Assembly: GCA_009840595.1 (NCBI GenBank) | Contig: VXNK01000106.1 | Coordinates: 2,252 to 36,175 of the forward strand | Length of the DNA stretch: 33,924 nucleotides | Direction: 5' to 3' | DNA from: Rhodospirillaceae bacterium | GTDB taxonomy: Bacteria > Pseudomonadota > Alphaproteobacteria > Bin65 | Part shown: positions 16,071 through 25,054 of the stretch, one piece after another | Numbering within the stretch: the stretch's first letter is position 1 | How the letters are laid out: every line of letters begins with the position of its first letter | Notes under the pieces: model-generated | What the model saw: the letters and a program-made list of their open reading frames with translations, nothing else | What the model was told of the DNA's origin: nothing | Database searches by the model: none | Translations under genes and position numbers: made by a program

Positions 16071-16985
16071 TCAGTCCCTCAACACCTTCTTGCCGAACAG
16101 CCCCTGCGGACGGAACGCAAGGAACAGGAACAGCAGGAGCATGACATACATGTCGCGCTCGGTGATGCCGCGCAGGGCAAGGAATACGTTTTCCAGCCCG
16201 CCGACCAGGAGGCCGGCGACGATCGCGCCCGGAATGCTGCCCAGGCCGCCCATCACGGTGACGATCAGGCCCTTGACGGTTAGCGGAACGAAGAGCAGCG
16301 GCGACAGGACGCCGACAGCCGCGCCGATCATGGCGCCGGCCAGGCCGCCCAGGACGCCGGCGATGATGAAGGTCGTCGCGTTGGTCCGGTCGACGCTGAT
16401 GCCGCAAAGCTGCGCCGCGGTCCTCTGCTGCGCGACCGCCCGGGTCGCCAGGCCGAGCCTGGTCCGGTACAGCAGCGTGAGCAGCAGCCCCATCGCGATC
16501 AGGGCGAGCAGGAAGATCGTCAGCAGGTCGCCGCGGACCGCGAAGGCGTCGCTGAATTCGATCATCGGATCGTCGATGATGCCCTGCAGCACCTCCGGGA
16601 AATCCATCGGTTCCCCGTCGGTGGCGTGGACGGCGATCTCTTCAATCAGGAAGAATGCGCCGACCGTCGCCATCAGCGTGGCGAGTTCGTAATGGTCCGG
16701 CGTGAATCGGAAGCAGATCGTATAGACGACCCAGGCGAACAGGCCCGCGGCGACCGCCGAAACCAGGAACATAAGCAACGGCGGCAGGCCGAAATCGTCG
16801 CCGGTGCCGATCAACGCCGCGACGCCGAGGCTGGCGTAGGCGCCGCCGAACGCGGCCGCAGCGTAGGCCAGGTTGATCTTGTTCATCACGCCGAAGATCA
16901 GCGTGAAGCCGATCCCGATCAGCGCGTAATACGCGCCCTGCATCACGCCGTCGGTGACCGCCTGGAGATAATCGACAAATTCCAC
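16071..16985 (-). CDS. livH: LivH-type branched-chain ABC permease, set A
   Basis: A 304-residue multi-pass permease. The N-terminal block GAYYALIGIGFTLIFGVMNKINLAYAAAAFGGAY and the loop VMGGLGSIPGAIVAGLLVGG define it as LivH. It begins with GTG (VEFVDYLQAVTDG). The gene follows the set A binding protein after a 105-bp gap that holds a strong hairpin, and runs straight into livM. Confidence 0.92.
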   Translation of the reverse strand: MEFVDYLQAVTDGVMQGAYYALIGIGFTLIFGVMNKINLAYAAAAFGGAYASLGVAALIGTGDDFGLPPLLMFLVSAVAAGLFAWVVYTICFRFTPDHYELATLMATVGAFFLIEEIAVHATDGEPMDFPEVLQGIIDDPMIEFSDAFAVRGDLLTIFLLALIAMGLLLTLLYRTRLGLATRAVAQQRTAAQLCGISVDRTNATTFIIAGVLGGLAGAMIGAAVGVLSPLLFVPLTVKGLIVTVMGGLGSIPGAIVAGLLVGGLENVFLALRGITERDMYVMLLLFLFLAFRPQGLFGKKVLRD

Positions 16986-17041
16986 GGGGCCGCCCTTCTT
17001 CCCGAACGGGAGCGGATGGAGTGGAGATTAAATGCGAAAGG

Positions 17042-17077
17042 AATCCGCCGGCGCCTTGTGTGGGGCGCCGGCGGATT
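17042..17077 (-). terminator. Perfect 14-bp hairpin after the set A binding-protein gene
   Basis: Arms 17042-17055 and 17064-17077 are perfectly complementary (AATCCGCCGGCGCC and its reverse complement) around an eight-base loop. On the minus strand the stem is followed by a modestly T-rich stretch (CCTTTCGCATTTAATC). It lies 13 bp after the binding-protein stop and before livH. It could be a partial terminator or a 3' mRNA-stabilising hairpin that keeps binding-protein levels above permease levels. Confidence 0.75.
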
Positions 17078-17090
17078 TCAGTCTCTCAGC

Positions 17091-18287
17091 CTATTTGCGC
17101 GGGTCGTGGAGAATCTTCCACTCTTTCCCTTGCGCATGGACATAGACATACGGCTTGACGGCTTCGCCTTCTTTCGTGCGCTGGATGCCGCCGATCAGGC
17201 CGCCGGTCGACTTCAACGCGGCCAGTCCGTCGCGGATCTTGCGGCGGTCGGCCTGCACCGTGTCGGCCTTGGCCATGACGCCGGTTTTCTCGATGACGCT
17301 CTTCAGGATGAACATGTTCTCCCAGGCCGCGGCGCTGTGCAGGTCGGCGCTGCCGTTATACTTGGCTGCTCCGGCTGCCGCTTCCTTGGCCGCCGGGGTT
17401 ACCGGCGCGTAGCTGGTCGGGATGATGATTCCGGCAGCCTGGCGCGAGCAGCCCCTGAGGGTCTCCATGCTCGACGAGCTGGTAAGGCCGATCAGCATCT
17501 TATACTTCACGCGCTGGCGCTTCATCTCCTTGAGCACGCCGCACAGGGTGAACGGGTGCGAGGAAATGGAGATGACGTCGGCTTTCGCCTTCTTCATCTG
17601 CCGCACCTGGGTGGTGAAGTTGGTGTCGTTGAGCAGCCACTTGACCCGGCCCTTAACCTCGAAGCCGGCTTCCGCGGCGCGCTTTTCCATGACCTGATAC
17701 CAGGTGAAGCGCGAGTGGGCGAAATCCTCCTCCACGCCGCCGAAGACGGACTTGAAGCCCGGGTTTGTCTTCTTCACCCATTTGAACAGGCTCTGGTACA
17801 TCTGGCTTTCGTTCGGCACGTTGCGGAACGCCCATTCCGAAATCTTCGCCAGGCCGCCCTTGATGGCCGTGTCGGTGAAGATCGGGAACTGGAGGCCCGT
17901 ATCCGAAGCGTCGCCGGCCTTCTTCTGCAGGACGCCGAACAGCGGCTCGGCGACGTTCGAGCAGGTCGGGCCGATCGCCACGACGGCCTTGCCCGACGCG
18001 ATGCGGCGGACGACGGAGATGCCTTCCTCGGCCTTGCAGCGGTCGTCGTAGAAGGTCACGACCACCTTGCCCTTCGTGCCGTCGCCGAGCTTGATTCCGC
18101 CTTCCTTGTTGATCTTCTCGGCCGCGGCGCGCATCACCGCTTCGGTGTTGACGCCGAACGAGCGGACGACGCCGGACTTGGCGCCGAAACCGGCGACATG
18201 GACTTCGCGATCGGCCGACACGGCGGCGCTCTGCGTTCCGGTGAACGCAAGCGCGCCGGCGGCAACTAACATGATTTGGCGTTTCAC
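17091..18287 (-). CDS. ABC transporter substrate-binding protein (LivK-like), set A
   Basis: A 398-residue Peripla_BP_6-type periplasmic binding protein. A signal peptide spans about residues 1-25 (hydrophobic MLVAAGALAFTG, cleavage near AVSA-DRE). The mature part has the expected lobes: FGVNTEAVMRAAAEKINKEGGI, VVVTFYDDRCKAEEGISVVRRI and IGPTCSNVAEPLFGVL. Four cysteines suggest disulfides. The start is GTG at 18287, supported by GGGAGG seven bases upstream. It is the first gene of the set A operon and is only distantly similar to the set C binding protein, so the two probably bind different ligands. Confidence 0.9.
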   Translation of the reverse strand: MKRQIMLVAAGALAFTGTQSAAVSADREVHVAGFGAKSGVVRSFGVNTEAVMRAAAEKINKEGGIKLGDGTKGKVVVTFYDDRCKAEEGISVVRRIASGKAVVAIGPTCSNVAEPLFGVLQKKAGDASDTGLQFPIFTDTAIKGGLAKISEWAFRNVPNESQMYQSLFKWVKKTNPGFKSVFGGVEEDFAHSRFTWYQVMEKRAAEAGFEVKGRVKWLLNDTNFTTQVRQMKKAKADVISISSHPFTLCGVLKEMKRQRVKYKMLIGLTSSSSMETLRGCSRQAAGIIIPTSYAPVTPAAKEAAAGAAKYNGSADLHSAAAWENMFILKSVIEKTGVMAKADTVQADRRKIRDGLAALKSTGGLIGGIQRTKEGEAVKPYVYVHAQGKEWKILHDPRK

Positions 18288-18501
18288 GATGCTCCTCCCT
18301 TTCCGTCGGGCCGCGGCGCGACTGCCGCTGCAACGCCCGATCAAAGTATCGATTTATCGGCCCGGAGGCAGAGCGGCCTCCGCGCAGCCGGCCGCCAGCT
18401 TACAAGGAGTGCCGCAGCTGCGTCAAATGAAGCATGGCGGCGCCATCGGAGAAACGAGGGCCGCGGCTGTCCCGGATCCGGGTTTTGCGAAGCGCCGGGG
18501 C

Positions 18502-18575
18502 TGGCTGGGGAACCTGGATTCGAACCAGGACCGACGGAGTCAGAGTCCGCTGTTCTACCGTTAAACTATTCCCCA
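18502..18575 (-). tRNA. tRNA-Gln (anticodon CTG)
   Basis: The minus strand folds as a full cloverleaf. The acceptor TGGGGAA pairs with TTCCCCA, the discriminator is G and CCA is encoded (18502-18504). The D-arm holds TTAACGGTAGA. The anticodon stem GCGGA/TCCGT encloses loop CTCTGAC, giving anticodon CTG (CAG codons, Gln). The T-arm is CCTGG-TTCGAAT-CCAGG. It lies upstream of the set A binding-protein gene and is transcribed in the same direction. Confidence 0.93.
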
Positions 18576-18823
18576 GGCGTCCGTCAGGCATTCGGTCCCG
18601 GGCGCACCGCCGCACGGTTTGCCCGGCCGCTCGGACCGGTGCCAGATAGCGCCGGCAATCCCGAATCTCAAGCCCCTTGCAGCCGCACGGTACCGGCGGC
18701 GCCTGGGCCGCCCCCGGGGCCGCCCCAGCCGCGCCCTGCCTGTCACAGGTTCGTCATACGGCCTTTGAAAACCCGGCCATAAGCCTTTAGATTTTCGGCA
18801 ACAGGCCGGGTCGGAGAACAACA

Positions 18824-19861
18824 ATGACAAGCCCGCGTGCGCGGCAGTTCAACGGGAAAAGGAACCAGGCGCCCCGCACGCGACGGACCAACCGGCCGGC
18901 CTACGCGGCCATCGATCTGGGCACCAACAATTGCCGTCTGCTGGTGGCGGAGCCTTCCGCCAGGGGCTTCCGGGTGATCGATTCCTTTTCGCGCATCGTG
19001 CGCCTGGGCGAGGGCGTGGCGACGACCGGCCGCCTGTCCACGGAAGCGATCGACCGGACGATCGAGGCGCTGCGCATCTGCACCGCCAAGATGCGCCGGG
19101 CCGATGTGATCCGCGTCCGCAGCGTCGCGACGGAGGCGTGCCGGCAGGCGGCGAACTGCGACGACTTCGTGGCGCGGGCGCTGAGCGAAACCGGCCTCGA
19201 TTTCGAGGTCATCAGCCCGACCGAGGAGGCGCGCCTGGCGTTGCGCAGCTGTTCGCCGCTGTTCGATCCGCGGATTCCCGGGTCCATGGTTTTCGATATC
19301 GGGGGCGGCAGCACCGAGATCGTCTGCCGGCCCGACCGGGACGCGCCGATCCGCGTCCTGTCGCTGCCGTTGGGGGTGGTCAACCTGTCCGAACGCTACG
19401 GCGTCGACCGGATCGCCCCGGCCGACTACGAGCGCATGGTCGGGGAAGCGAGCGGCCTGCTCGCCGGCTTCGAGCGGGACGAGCGGTTTCTGCCCAGCGT
19501 TTCCGCCGGCCGGATGCAGATGGTCGGGTCGTCCGGCACGGTGACGACCCTGACAAGCGTGCATCTCGGCCTGCGCAGATATGCCCGCTCCCGGGTCGAC
19601 GGCGCCACCATGCGGTTCGACGATCTGCTCCGCATCGGCGGGATGCTGGCCGGGATGAGCCGGGACGAGCGCGCGGCCATCGCCTGCATCGGCGCCGAAC
19701 GGGCCGATCTCGTGGTCGGCGGCGTGGCGATCCTCGAGGCGATCGTCCGGACATGGCCGGTCGGGCGCATGCGCATCGCCGACCGCGGCCTGCGCGAGGG
19801 CATCCTGCTCGGCCTGATGGCCCAGGACGGCCACCGCATCGGCGAGCGGGCGGTGCACTGA
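18824..19861 (+). CDS. Ppx/GppA family phosphatase
   Basis: A 345-residue ASKHA-fold enzyme that hydrolyses inorganic polyphosphate and/or the alarmone pppGpp. The phosphate-1 motif is AIDLGTNNCRLLV at about residues 27-39, the phosphate-2 region is VFDIGGGSTEIV, and the SPTEEARLAL segment and VGSSGTVTTL complete the nucleotide site. The length matches the short, single-module alphaproteobacterial form, without the extra C-terminal HD domain of the long enzymes. ATG at 18824 has GGAG about eight bases upstream. In many alphaproteobacteria rlmE follows this gene; here it is followed by an antisense orphan antitoxin. Confidence 0.92.
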   Translation: MTSPRARQFNGKRNQAPRTRRTNRPAYAAIDLGTNNCRLLVAEPSARGFRVIDSFSRIVRLGEGVATTGRLSTEAIDRTIEALRICTAKMRRADVIRVRSVATEACRQAANCDDFVARALSETGLDFEVISPTEEARLALRSCSPLFDPRIPGSMVFDIGGGSTEIVCRPDRDAPIRVLSLPLGVVNLSERYGVDRIAPADYERMVGEASGLLAGFERDERFLPSVSAGRMQMVGSSGTVTTLTSVHLGLRRYARSRVDGATMRFDDLLRIGGMLAGMSRDERAAIACIGAERADLVVGGVAILEAIVRTWPVGRMRIADRGLREGILLGLMAQDGHRIGERAVH

Positions 19862-19905
19862 TCGTCGGGATCGGCGGTCGGGCTACACGCCGAAAGGGAT
19901 CGCGC

Positions 19906-20139
19906 TCAGGCGCGGCCCCGATCCCTGGCCGCACGGATTTCCACAGCCGAAACTCGGGGTCGCCGGGTCCGTTCCTTGCGCAGCAGCGCGATCGTTTCTG
20001 CGACCGGGCGGTTCAACGGCGCGATCCGGGCAATCGGCACGCCATTCCGCACGATGACAATATCCGCGCCGATCTCCGCCTGGGTGACAAGGTCGGAGAA
20101 CTGCGCCTTTGCATCTGCGATATCGATTGTCCGGGACAT
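19906..20139 (-). CDS. Orphan Phd/YefM-type antitoxin
   Basis: A 77-residue protein with the Phd/YefM N-terminal DNA-binding fold (TIDIADAKAQFSDLVTQAEIGADIVIVRNGVPIARIAPL) and a basic C-terminal tail (SAVEIRAARDRGRA) of the kind that neutralises PIN or RelE toxins. No toxin gene follows: only 44 bp separate its stop from the convergent ppx stop. It is either an orphan antitoxin, the remains of a pair, or a partner to a toxin elsewhere. Its ATG at 20139 is clear. Confidence 0.8.
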   Translation of the reverse strand: MSRTIDIADAKAQFSDLVTQAEIGADIVIVRNGVPIARIAPLNRPVAETIALLRKERTRRPRVSAVEIRAARDRGRA

Positions 20140-20259
20140 GCGAGCCGGCTCCGGCGACAGTTTCGGAATATCCCGTTCTTGGGGTTCGCAGCACGCCCGG
20201 TCAAGGCCCGGTCCGGGTCGTTTTTTACACGGATCGGTTCCCCGCCGGCTGTGCGGCGG

Positions 20260-21051
20260 CTACGGCCCGGCACGGCCGTAGAAGTCCAGCCTCTCCTGTT
20301 TGCTGAACGCAACGTCCGGTTCCTCGAAATAGGAGAAGACGGCGACGATGCGCGCCCGGTCTCCTTCGACCGGCGTGACCCGGTGGGCCGTGTTCTTTCC
20401 CTTGAAGACGTTGAGGGTGCCGGGCGTCAGCGGCAGGGACCGGACGAAACCGTCCTCGCCGGCGAGCAAGCGGCCGACGCCCTCGTAGTTCGGGTCCGTG
20501 TCGCTCCGCAGACCGCTGCGATACTGGAACACGCCGCCGGCGAGCGGCGCCTGGAGCAGGCAGGTCGTGGTGAACTCGGCCCGGTCGAAATGCCAGTTGA
20601 GTTGTTCGCCCGCGCCGTAGGCCATGACGTTGATCCGCGCCAGCGGGTCGGCCATCTCGTAAAGGCGGGCTTTTTCCAGCGTCGCTGCAAGAAAATCGAT
20701 CAGCGGCTGCCACCCGTAAACCTGCGCGATCGGGCTGTGCGGGATCTGGTCGGCGCAAACCGTATGGTTGATCGTGTCGAAGCGGCGCAGGGCGGGGTGG
20801 TCCGGCGCGACGCCCCGGATCGCGTCGTCGAAATAGATGTTGTGCTGCCGGCTGTGGGTGAAGGCGGCCGTTTCGAACAGCGGTTCGAGATCGGCGACGC
20901 AGCGCGCCAGCGCCTCGGGCCGTATCAGCCCGGGAAGGCTGAACATGCCGGTTTCGTCCAGATCCCGGCGGCACCGGTACAGCAGGTTCCGCCCGGGCGG
21001 GCTGTCGGGCCTGTCGAGCGGAAACCGGTCCAGATCGAGAATGTGTCTCAT
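20260..21051 (-). CDS. 2-oxoglutarate/Fe(II)-dependent oxygenase (BesD/HalD-like family)
   Basis: A 263-residue double-stranded beta-helix protein. The iron ligands are visible as His154-x-Asp156 (LNWHFDRAEF) and His223 (TAHRVTP), with Arg234 in DRARIVAVFSY as the likely 2-oxoglutarate carboxylate binder. The overall pattern (GAGEQLNWHFD, AGGVFQYRSGLRSDTDPNYEG, GTLNVFKGKNTAHRV, FYGR end) is that of the family that includes the amino-acid halogenase BesD. Halogenases replace the Asp with Gly to make room for chloride; here Asp is kept, so hydroxylation or another oxidation is expected. The substrate is unknown, perhaps a free amino acid. It seems monocistronic, about 70 bp downstream of hemB. 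Confidence 0.82.
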   Translation of the reverse strand: MRHILDLDRFPLDRPDSPPGRNLLYRCRRDLDETGMFSLPGLIRPEALARCVADLEPLFETAAFTHSRQHNIYFDDAIRGVAPDHPALRRFDTINHTVCADQIPHSPIAQVYGWQPLIDFLAATLEKARLYEMADPLARINVMAYGAGEQLNWHFDRAEFTTTCLLQAPLAGGVFQYRSGLRSDTDPNYEGVGRLLAGEDGFVRSLPLTPGTLNVFKGKNTAHRVTPVEGDRARIVAVFSYFEEPDVAFSKQERLDFYGRAGP

Positions 21052-21119
21052 TCCCCCGGTCGTTCCCGAATGCCGTGCGCGGAACGGGCGGCGGTCGCGA
21101 GACCGGCCGCGGGGCCGCG

Positions 21120-22148
<1,029 letters not shown>

Positions 22149-22205
22149 CTAGGCGATCCGGGGCCGGGCGGAAATTAAGAGCGCTGTCGCACGCCTCGGC
22201 CCCGG

Positions 22206-23168
22206 TTAGGCCGGCGCGCCGCAGACCATGCCGAAACCGATGCCGTATTCCAGCGTATCGGCATAGACTGCGGTTTGCGGCCGGCCGCCGCGCGCTTCGG
22301 CGTGGGCTGCGGCGGCGGCGATCCAGGTGTGGAGTTCGAGGCTGCCGACGCCCGCTTCGGCCATCACGTCTTCCGGTTTCCAGCTGTCGAAGGATTCCAG
22401 GTTGCCGTTCGTCAGGACGTCGAGAAAGAACCGGTCGAATTCGGGATTGAGGCAAATGTCCTCGCGCGTCCGGCTGCCGTCGATCAGCATCTGCGCGCCT
22501 TCGAGATGCATGACCCGCAGGCGCTCCAGCCATTCCGCCTCGGTGAACGTCCCGCCGCGCTCGCCGGCGAGCTGCCAGCGCGTCACCTCGTCGGAGCCCT
22601 CGCCGATCATGGGAAAATAGCGCGTCGGATGGTGGGACATGCCGCCCGAGCCCATCAGCAGCACGCGTTTGCCCTCGAGCGCCGGCGCGGCGCCGATGGC
22701 CTGGCCGAACCGGCGCGACCGGGAGAAGCGCTGCAGGGGCGGCGCCATGACGTTGATGAAGACCGGGATGACCGGAAAGGCGTCGAGCGCGCCCAGGATG
22801 CGGTGCGCCGGCTGGGAAAAGCCGTGATCGACGGTCATGGTGTGGGAGACGCCGGGATCGAACCCGGCCGCGCGCAGATGGTCGATCAGGGCCAGGGCTT
22901 CCGTATGCGGCACGTCGAACTGTCCGGGGAAGCCGCCGATGTCGTTCACCGCCCGGCAGCTCAGGCCGATGCAGGTCGCCGGCATCCGGTCGAGATGGAA
23001 TCCGCTGTAGTGGTCGGTGCCGAACAGGATGACGAGCTCGGGATCGAACGCCCGGACAGCCGCGGCCTGCTCGGCGTAGACGGCCTGGATCGCCGCATGC
23101 TCCGGCGGCTCCTTGGCGTAGCACATCAGGATCGGCGAATGGGGCAGGCAGAGAAGATAGCTGCTCAT
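22206..23168 (-). CDS. Extradiol ring-cleavage dioxygenase, MhpB-like (LigB superfamily)
   Basis: A 320-residue protein alignable by eye with E. coli MhpB (2,3-dihydroxyphenylpropionate 1,2-dioxygenase) from LCLPHSPIL to the C-terminal GFG region. His115 (VDHGFSQP) and His179 (GSGGMSHHP) fall at the same positions as the catalytic His115 and His179 of MhpB, and TDHYSGF near residue 51 is also kept. It is predicted to cleave a catechol next to a hydroxyl with Fe(II) and O2. The true catechol is unknown, and some related proteins act on non-catechol substrates. ATG at 23168 overlaps the SnoaL-gene stop as ATGA, so it is the third gene of a coupled operon. Confidence 0.88.
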   Translation of the reverse strand: MSSYLLCLPHSPILMCYAKEPPEHAAIQAVYAEQAAAVRAFDPELVILFGTDHYSGFHLDRMPATCIGLSCRAVNDIGGFPGQFDVPHTEALALIDHLRAAGFDPGVSHTMTVDHGFSQPAHRILGALDAFPVIPVFINVMAPPLQRFSRSRRFGQAIGAAPALEGKRVLLMGSGGMSHHPTRYFPMIGEGSDEVTRWQLAGERGGTFTEAEWLERLRVMHLEGAQMLIDGSRTREDICLNPEFDRFFLDVLTNGNLESFDSWKPEDVMAEAGVGSLELHTWIAAAAAHAEARGGRPQTAVYADTLEYGIGFGMVCGAPA

Positions 23169-23626
23169 GCGGTCGCCCCCAGCGGCAGGACCGGCGCGAA
23201 GTTCTCCCCGACGAAGACCTTGGCGACCGACCGGCTGGCGAACAGCCAGCGGCCGCCGGTCCGCCGGTAGGTGTCGTCGTAGTCCTGCACCAGCAGCGGC
23301 ACCGCCGGATGGGGCGGCGGGCCGTCGGCGGCGAACAGCAGCAGGATGCAGCTGCCGGCGGCGCTGTCCGCGTCGAGCCGTTCGAGGCGCAGGTTGGTGA
23401 ACAGGTGGCGGGCGGTGCGGACGCCCGCTTCGGCCTGGCGTTCGGCCCGCGCGGCATAGGCGGCCCGGATGGCGTCGCGCCCGACGCTGCGTTCGCCGGC
23501 GCTGCGGCCGTACCAGCCATCCGGCGTGAACAGGTCGGCCACGGCCGCCGGATCGCCGCGGTCGATCCGCCAGGCGAACTCCGCGATCAGGGCCTCGATT
23601 TCCAGGCGAAGCAGGGGGTCGGTCAT
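23165..23626 (-). CDS. SnoaL-like / NTF2-fold protein
   Basis: A 153-residue protein with the NTF2-like cone fold pattern: LRLEIEALIAEFAWRIDRGDPAAVADLFTPDGWY at the N-terminus, VGRDAIRAAYAAR, RHLFTNLRLERLDADSA and the strand DYDDTYRRTGGRWLFASR. In aromatic catabolism such proteins appear as small isomerases, hydratases or accessory subunits of ring-hydroxylating dioxygenases. Start and stop both overlap the neighbouring genes by four bases (ATGA), which implies fixed stoichiometry with the FAH hydrolase and the dioxygenase. No catalytic residue can be assigned confidently. Confidence 0.82.
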   Translation of the reverse strand: MTDPLLRLEIEALIAEFAWRIDRGDPAAVADLFTPDGWYGRSAGERSVGRDAIRAAYAARAERQAEAGVRTARHLFTNLRLERLDADSAAGSCILLLFAADGPPPHPAVPLLVQDYDDTYRRTGGRWLFASRSVAKVFVGENFAPVLPLGATA

Positions 23627-24624
23627 CGCGGCAGGCGCCAGTCGGTCGCCGGCGCCGGCAGGCGCCGCACCGGGTTCGACAGCCGTCCCAGCCCGGAAAT
23701 CGCAACCTCGACCGGGCCGTCGAACCGGCTGAGATCGGCGGCGTGCAGCGGCCGGCCGCCGGTCTTTGCCGCGCGGAAGGCGGTGCCCATGGAGATCATG
23801 TCGCCGGCCTCCAGGGTCATGAAGCGGGAGACGAAGGCGAGCACCTCCTCGACCCGGTAGGTGTAGTGGCGGGTATTGTCGTCGGTGAAAACCTCGCCGG
23901 CCAGGCTGCACGATATGTCCAGATCGTGCGGGTCGGGCACCTCGTCCGCCGTCGCCAGCCACGGCCCGGCCGGGCCGAAGCCGTCGGCGCCCTTGTAGCG
24001 CGCGGTGTAGGAGAGGTGCTGCTCGACCTTCTGCACCTTGTCCGGGTCGTCCGGATCGGGATAGAGCGCCCAGTAGTGGACCCGGTCTTCGCCGCGCATG
24101 TCGTTGCCGGTCATGTCGTTGAAGATGGTGTAGCCGAAGACGTGGTCCATGGCCCGGGCGGGGTCGATGTCCTTGCCGTCCCGGCCGACGACGACCGCCA
24201 GTTCGGGCTCCGGATGCAGGCGGCCGTAGTGGGGGCGGACCGGGATCGGCTCGCCGTGGCCGACCAGGCAGGTCGCCGGCTTCATGAAGATCGTCGGATG
24301 GTCCGGCGCGCTGATCTTGCGGTCGTCGGCCGCCGAATTGTTGAGCGCGACGCCGATAATCTTGCCCGGCCGGCGCACCGGCGGATGCCAGGTCACCGCA
24401 TAGGCCGGAATCGGGGCAAGGCCGTCCGGATTGTCCCGCGCCCAGTCCAGGGCGCGGCGCGCCCGGTTCAGGGCTCCGGGCCCGCCGCGGACGAGGTCCA
24501 GCATCGAACCGAACGCCGGGCCGCCGGTCGCTTCGAGCGCCAGGTTGAGATCGACAAGCGCGTCCTCGCCGGCCGCCGCGGCGATCCGGTCCTGTCCGTC
24601 CCAATGGATACTGGCGAGGCGCAT
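23623..24624 (-). CDS. Fumarylacetoacetate hydrolase family protein
   Basis: A 333-residue FAH-fold hydrolase/isomerase. The metal-binding signature HPEPELAVVVGRDG (Glu-x-Glu) and later GYTIFNDMTGNDMRGED supply the acidic ligands; the N-terminal pocket strand is GKIIGVALNNSAADDRK. Family members hydrolyse or isomerise ring-fission products such as 2-hydroxyhepta-2,4-diene-1,7-dioate or fumarylacetoacetate. A long insert (about VHYWALYPDPDDPDKV) distinguishes it from the shortest forms. It is the first gene of the operon with the SnoaL protein and the MhpB-like dioxygenase, so it probably processes the dioxygenase product. Confidence 0.88.
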   Translation of the reverse strand: MRLASIHWDGQDRIAAAAGEDALVDLNLALEATGGPAFGSMLDLVRGGPGALNRARRALDWARDNPDGLAPIPAYAVTWHPPVRRPGKIIGVALNNSAADDRKISAPDHPTIFMKPATCLVGHGEPIPVRPHYGRLHPEPELAVVVGRDGKDIDPARAMDHVFGYTIFNDMTGNDMRGEDRVHYWALYPDPDDPDKVQKVEQHLSYTARYKGADGFGPAGPWLATADEVPDPHDLDISCSLAGEVFTDDNTRHYTYRVEEVLAFVSRFMTLEAGDMISMGTAFRAAKTGGRPLHAADLSRFDGPVEVAISGLGRLSNPVRRLPAPATDWRLPR

Positions 24625-24739
24625 GGCGGGCCATCCGGTTTTTCGGAGCGGCCGGATGCTTTCCGCATGGCCGTCCGCCTGTCAAGAATCGGCTGTCAAG
24701 AAGCGGGTCTGCGCCAGCAGGCGGTGGCCGGTGACCGGG

Positions 24740-25054
24740 CTATCCGGCCGAGGGCCGGGAATCGCCGCCGGCCGCCGGCGCAACGGAGAGCCTGTAACCG
24801 AGCGCCTTCATTACGCTGGCAAGGGTAGCAAGCGTCGGATTGCCGCCCGGCCGGAACGCCTTGTATAGCGCTTCGCGGCTGACGGACGCGGAACCGGCGA
24901 CCGACGACATTCCGCGCGCCCGTGCGACATCGCCGATCGCTGCGACGATAAGATCGGGGTCGCCGTCCTCAAAGGCCGCTTCGAGATAGGCCGCCTGGGC
25001 TTCCGGAGCGGATAGCCGGTCGGCCAGATCCCAGGGTTCGGTTTCAAGCGCCAT
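24740..25054 (-). CDS. HigA-like addiction-module antidote protein
   Basis: A 104-residue antitoxin of the family paired with Gp49-like HigB toxins. The N-terminus (PWDLADRLSAPEAQAAYLEAAFEDGDPDLIVAAIGDVARARGM) and the helix-turn-helix (GSASVSREALYKAFRPGGNPTLATLASVMKALGYRLSV) are typical. ATG at 25054 overlaps the toxin stop by 11 bases, so it is the downstream, coupled member of a toxin-first operon. The short C-terminal Gly/Ser/Ala tail is unremarkable. It should neutralise the toxin and repress the promoter. Confidence 0.88.
   Translation of the reverse strand: MALETEPWDLADRLSAPEAQAAYLEAAFEDGDPDLIVAAIGDVARARGMSSVAGSASVSREALYKAFRPGGNPTLATLASVMKALGYRLSVAPAAGGDSRPSAG

Noticed and set aside
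17091-18287. Readings that would make the set A binding protein a lipoprotein
   Set aside because: No lipobox cysteine is present at the signal-peptide end, so it is taken as a soluble periplasmic protein.
18471-18486. CCCGGATCCGGG followed by TTTT as a terminator
   Set aside because: The 12-mer is fully self-complementary and leaves no loop, and the T run is on the plus strand while the nearby tRNA is on the minus strand.
20190-20227. GC-rich inverted repeat followed by a six-base T run on the plus strand
   Set aside because: The stem is short and imperfect and no plus-strand gene ends near it; ppx stops more than 300 bp earlier with an antisense gene between.
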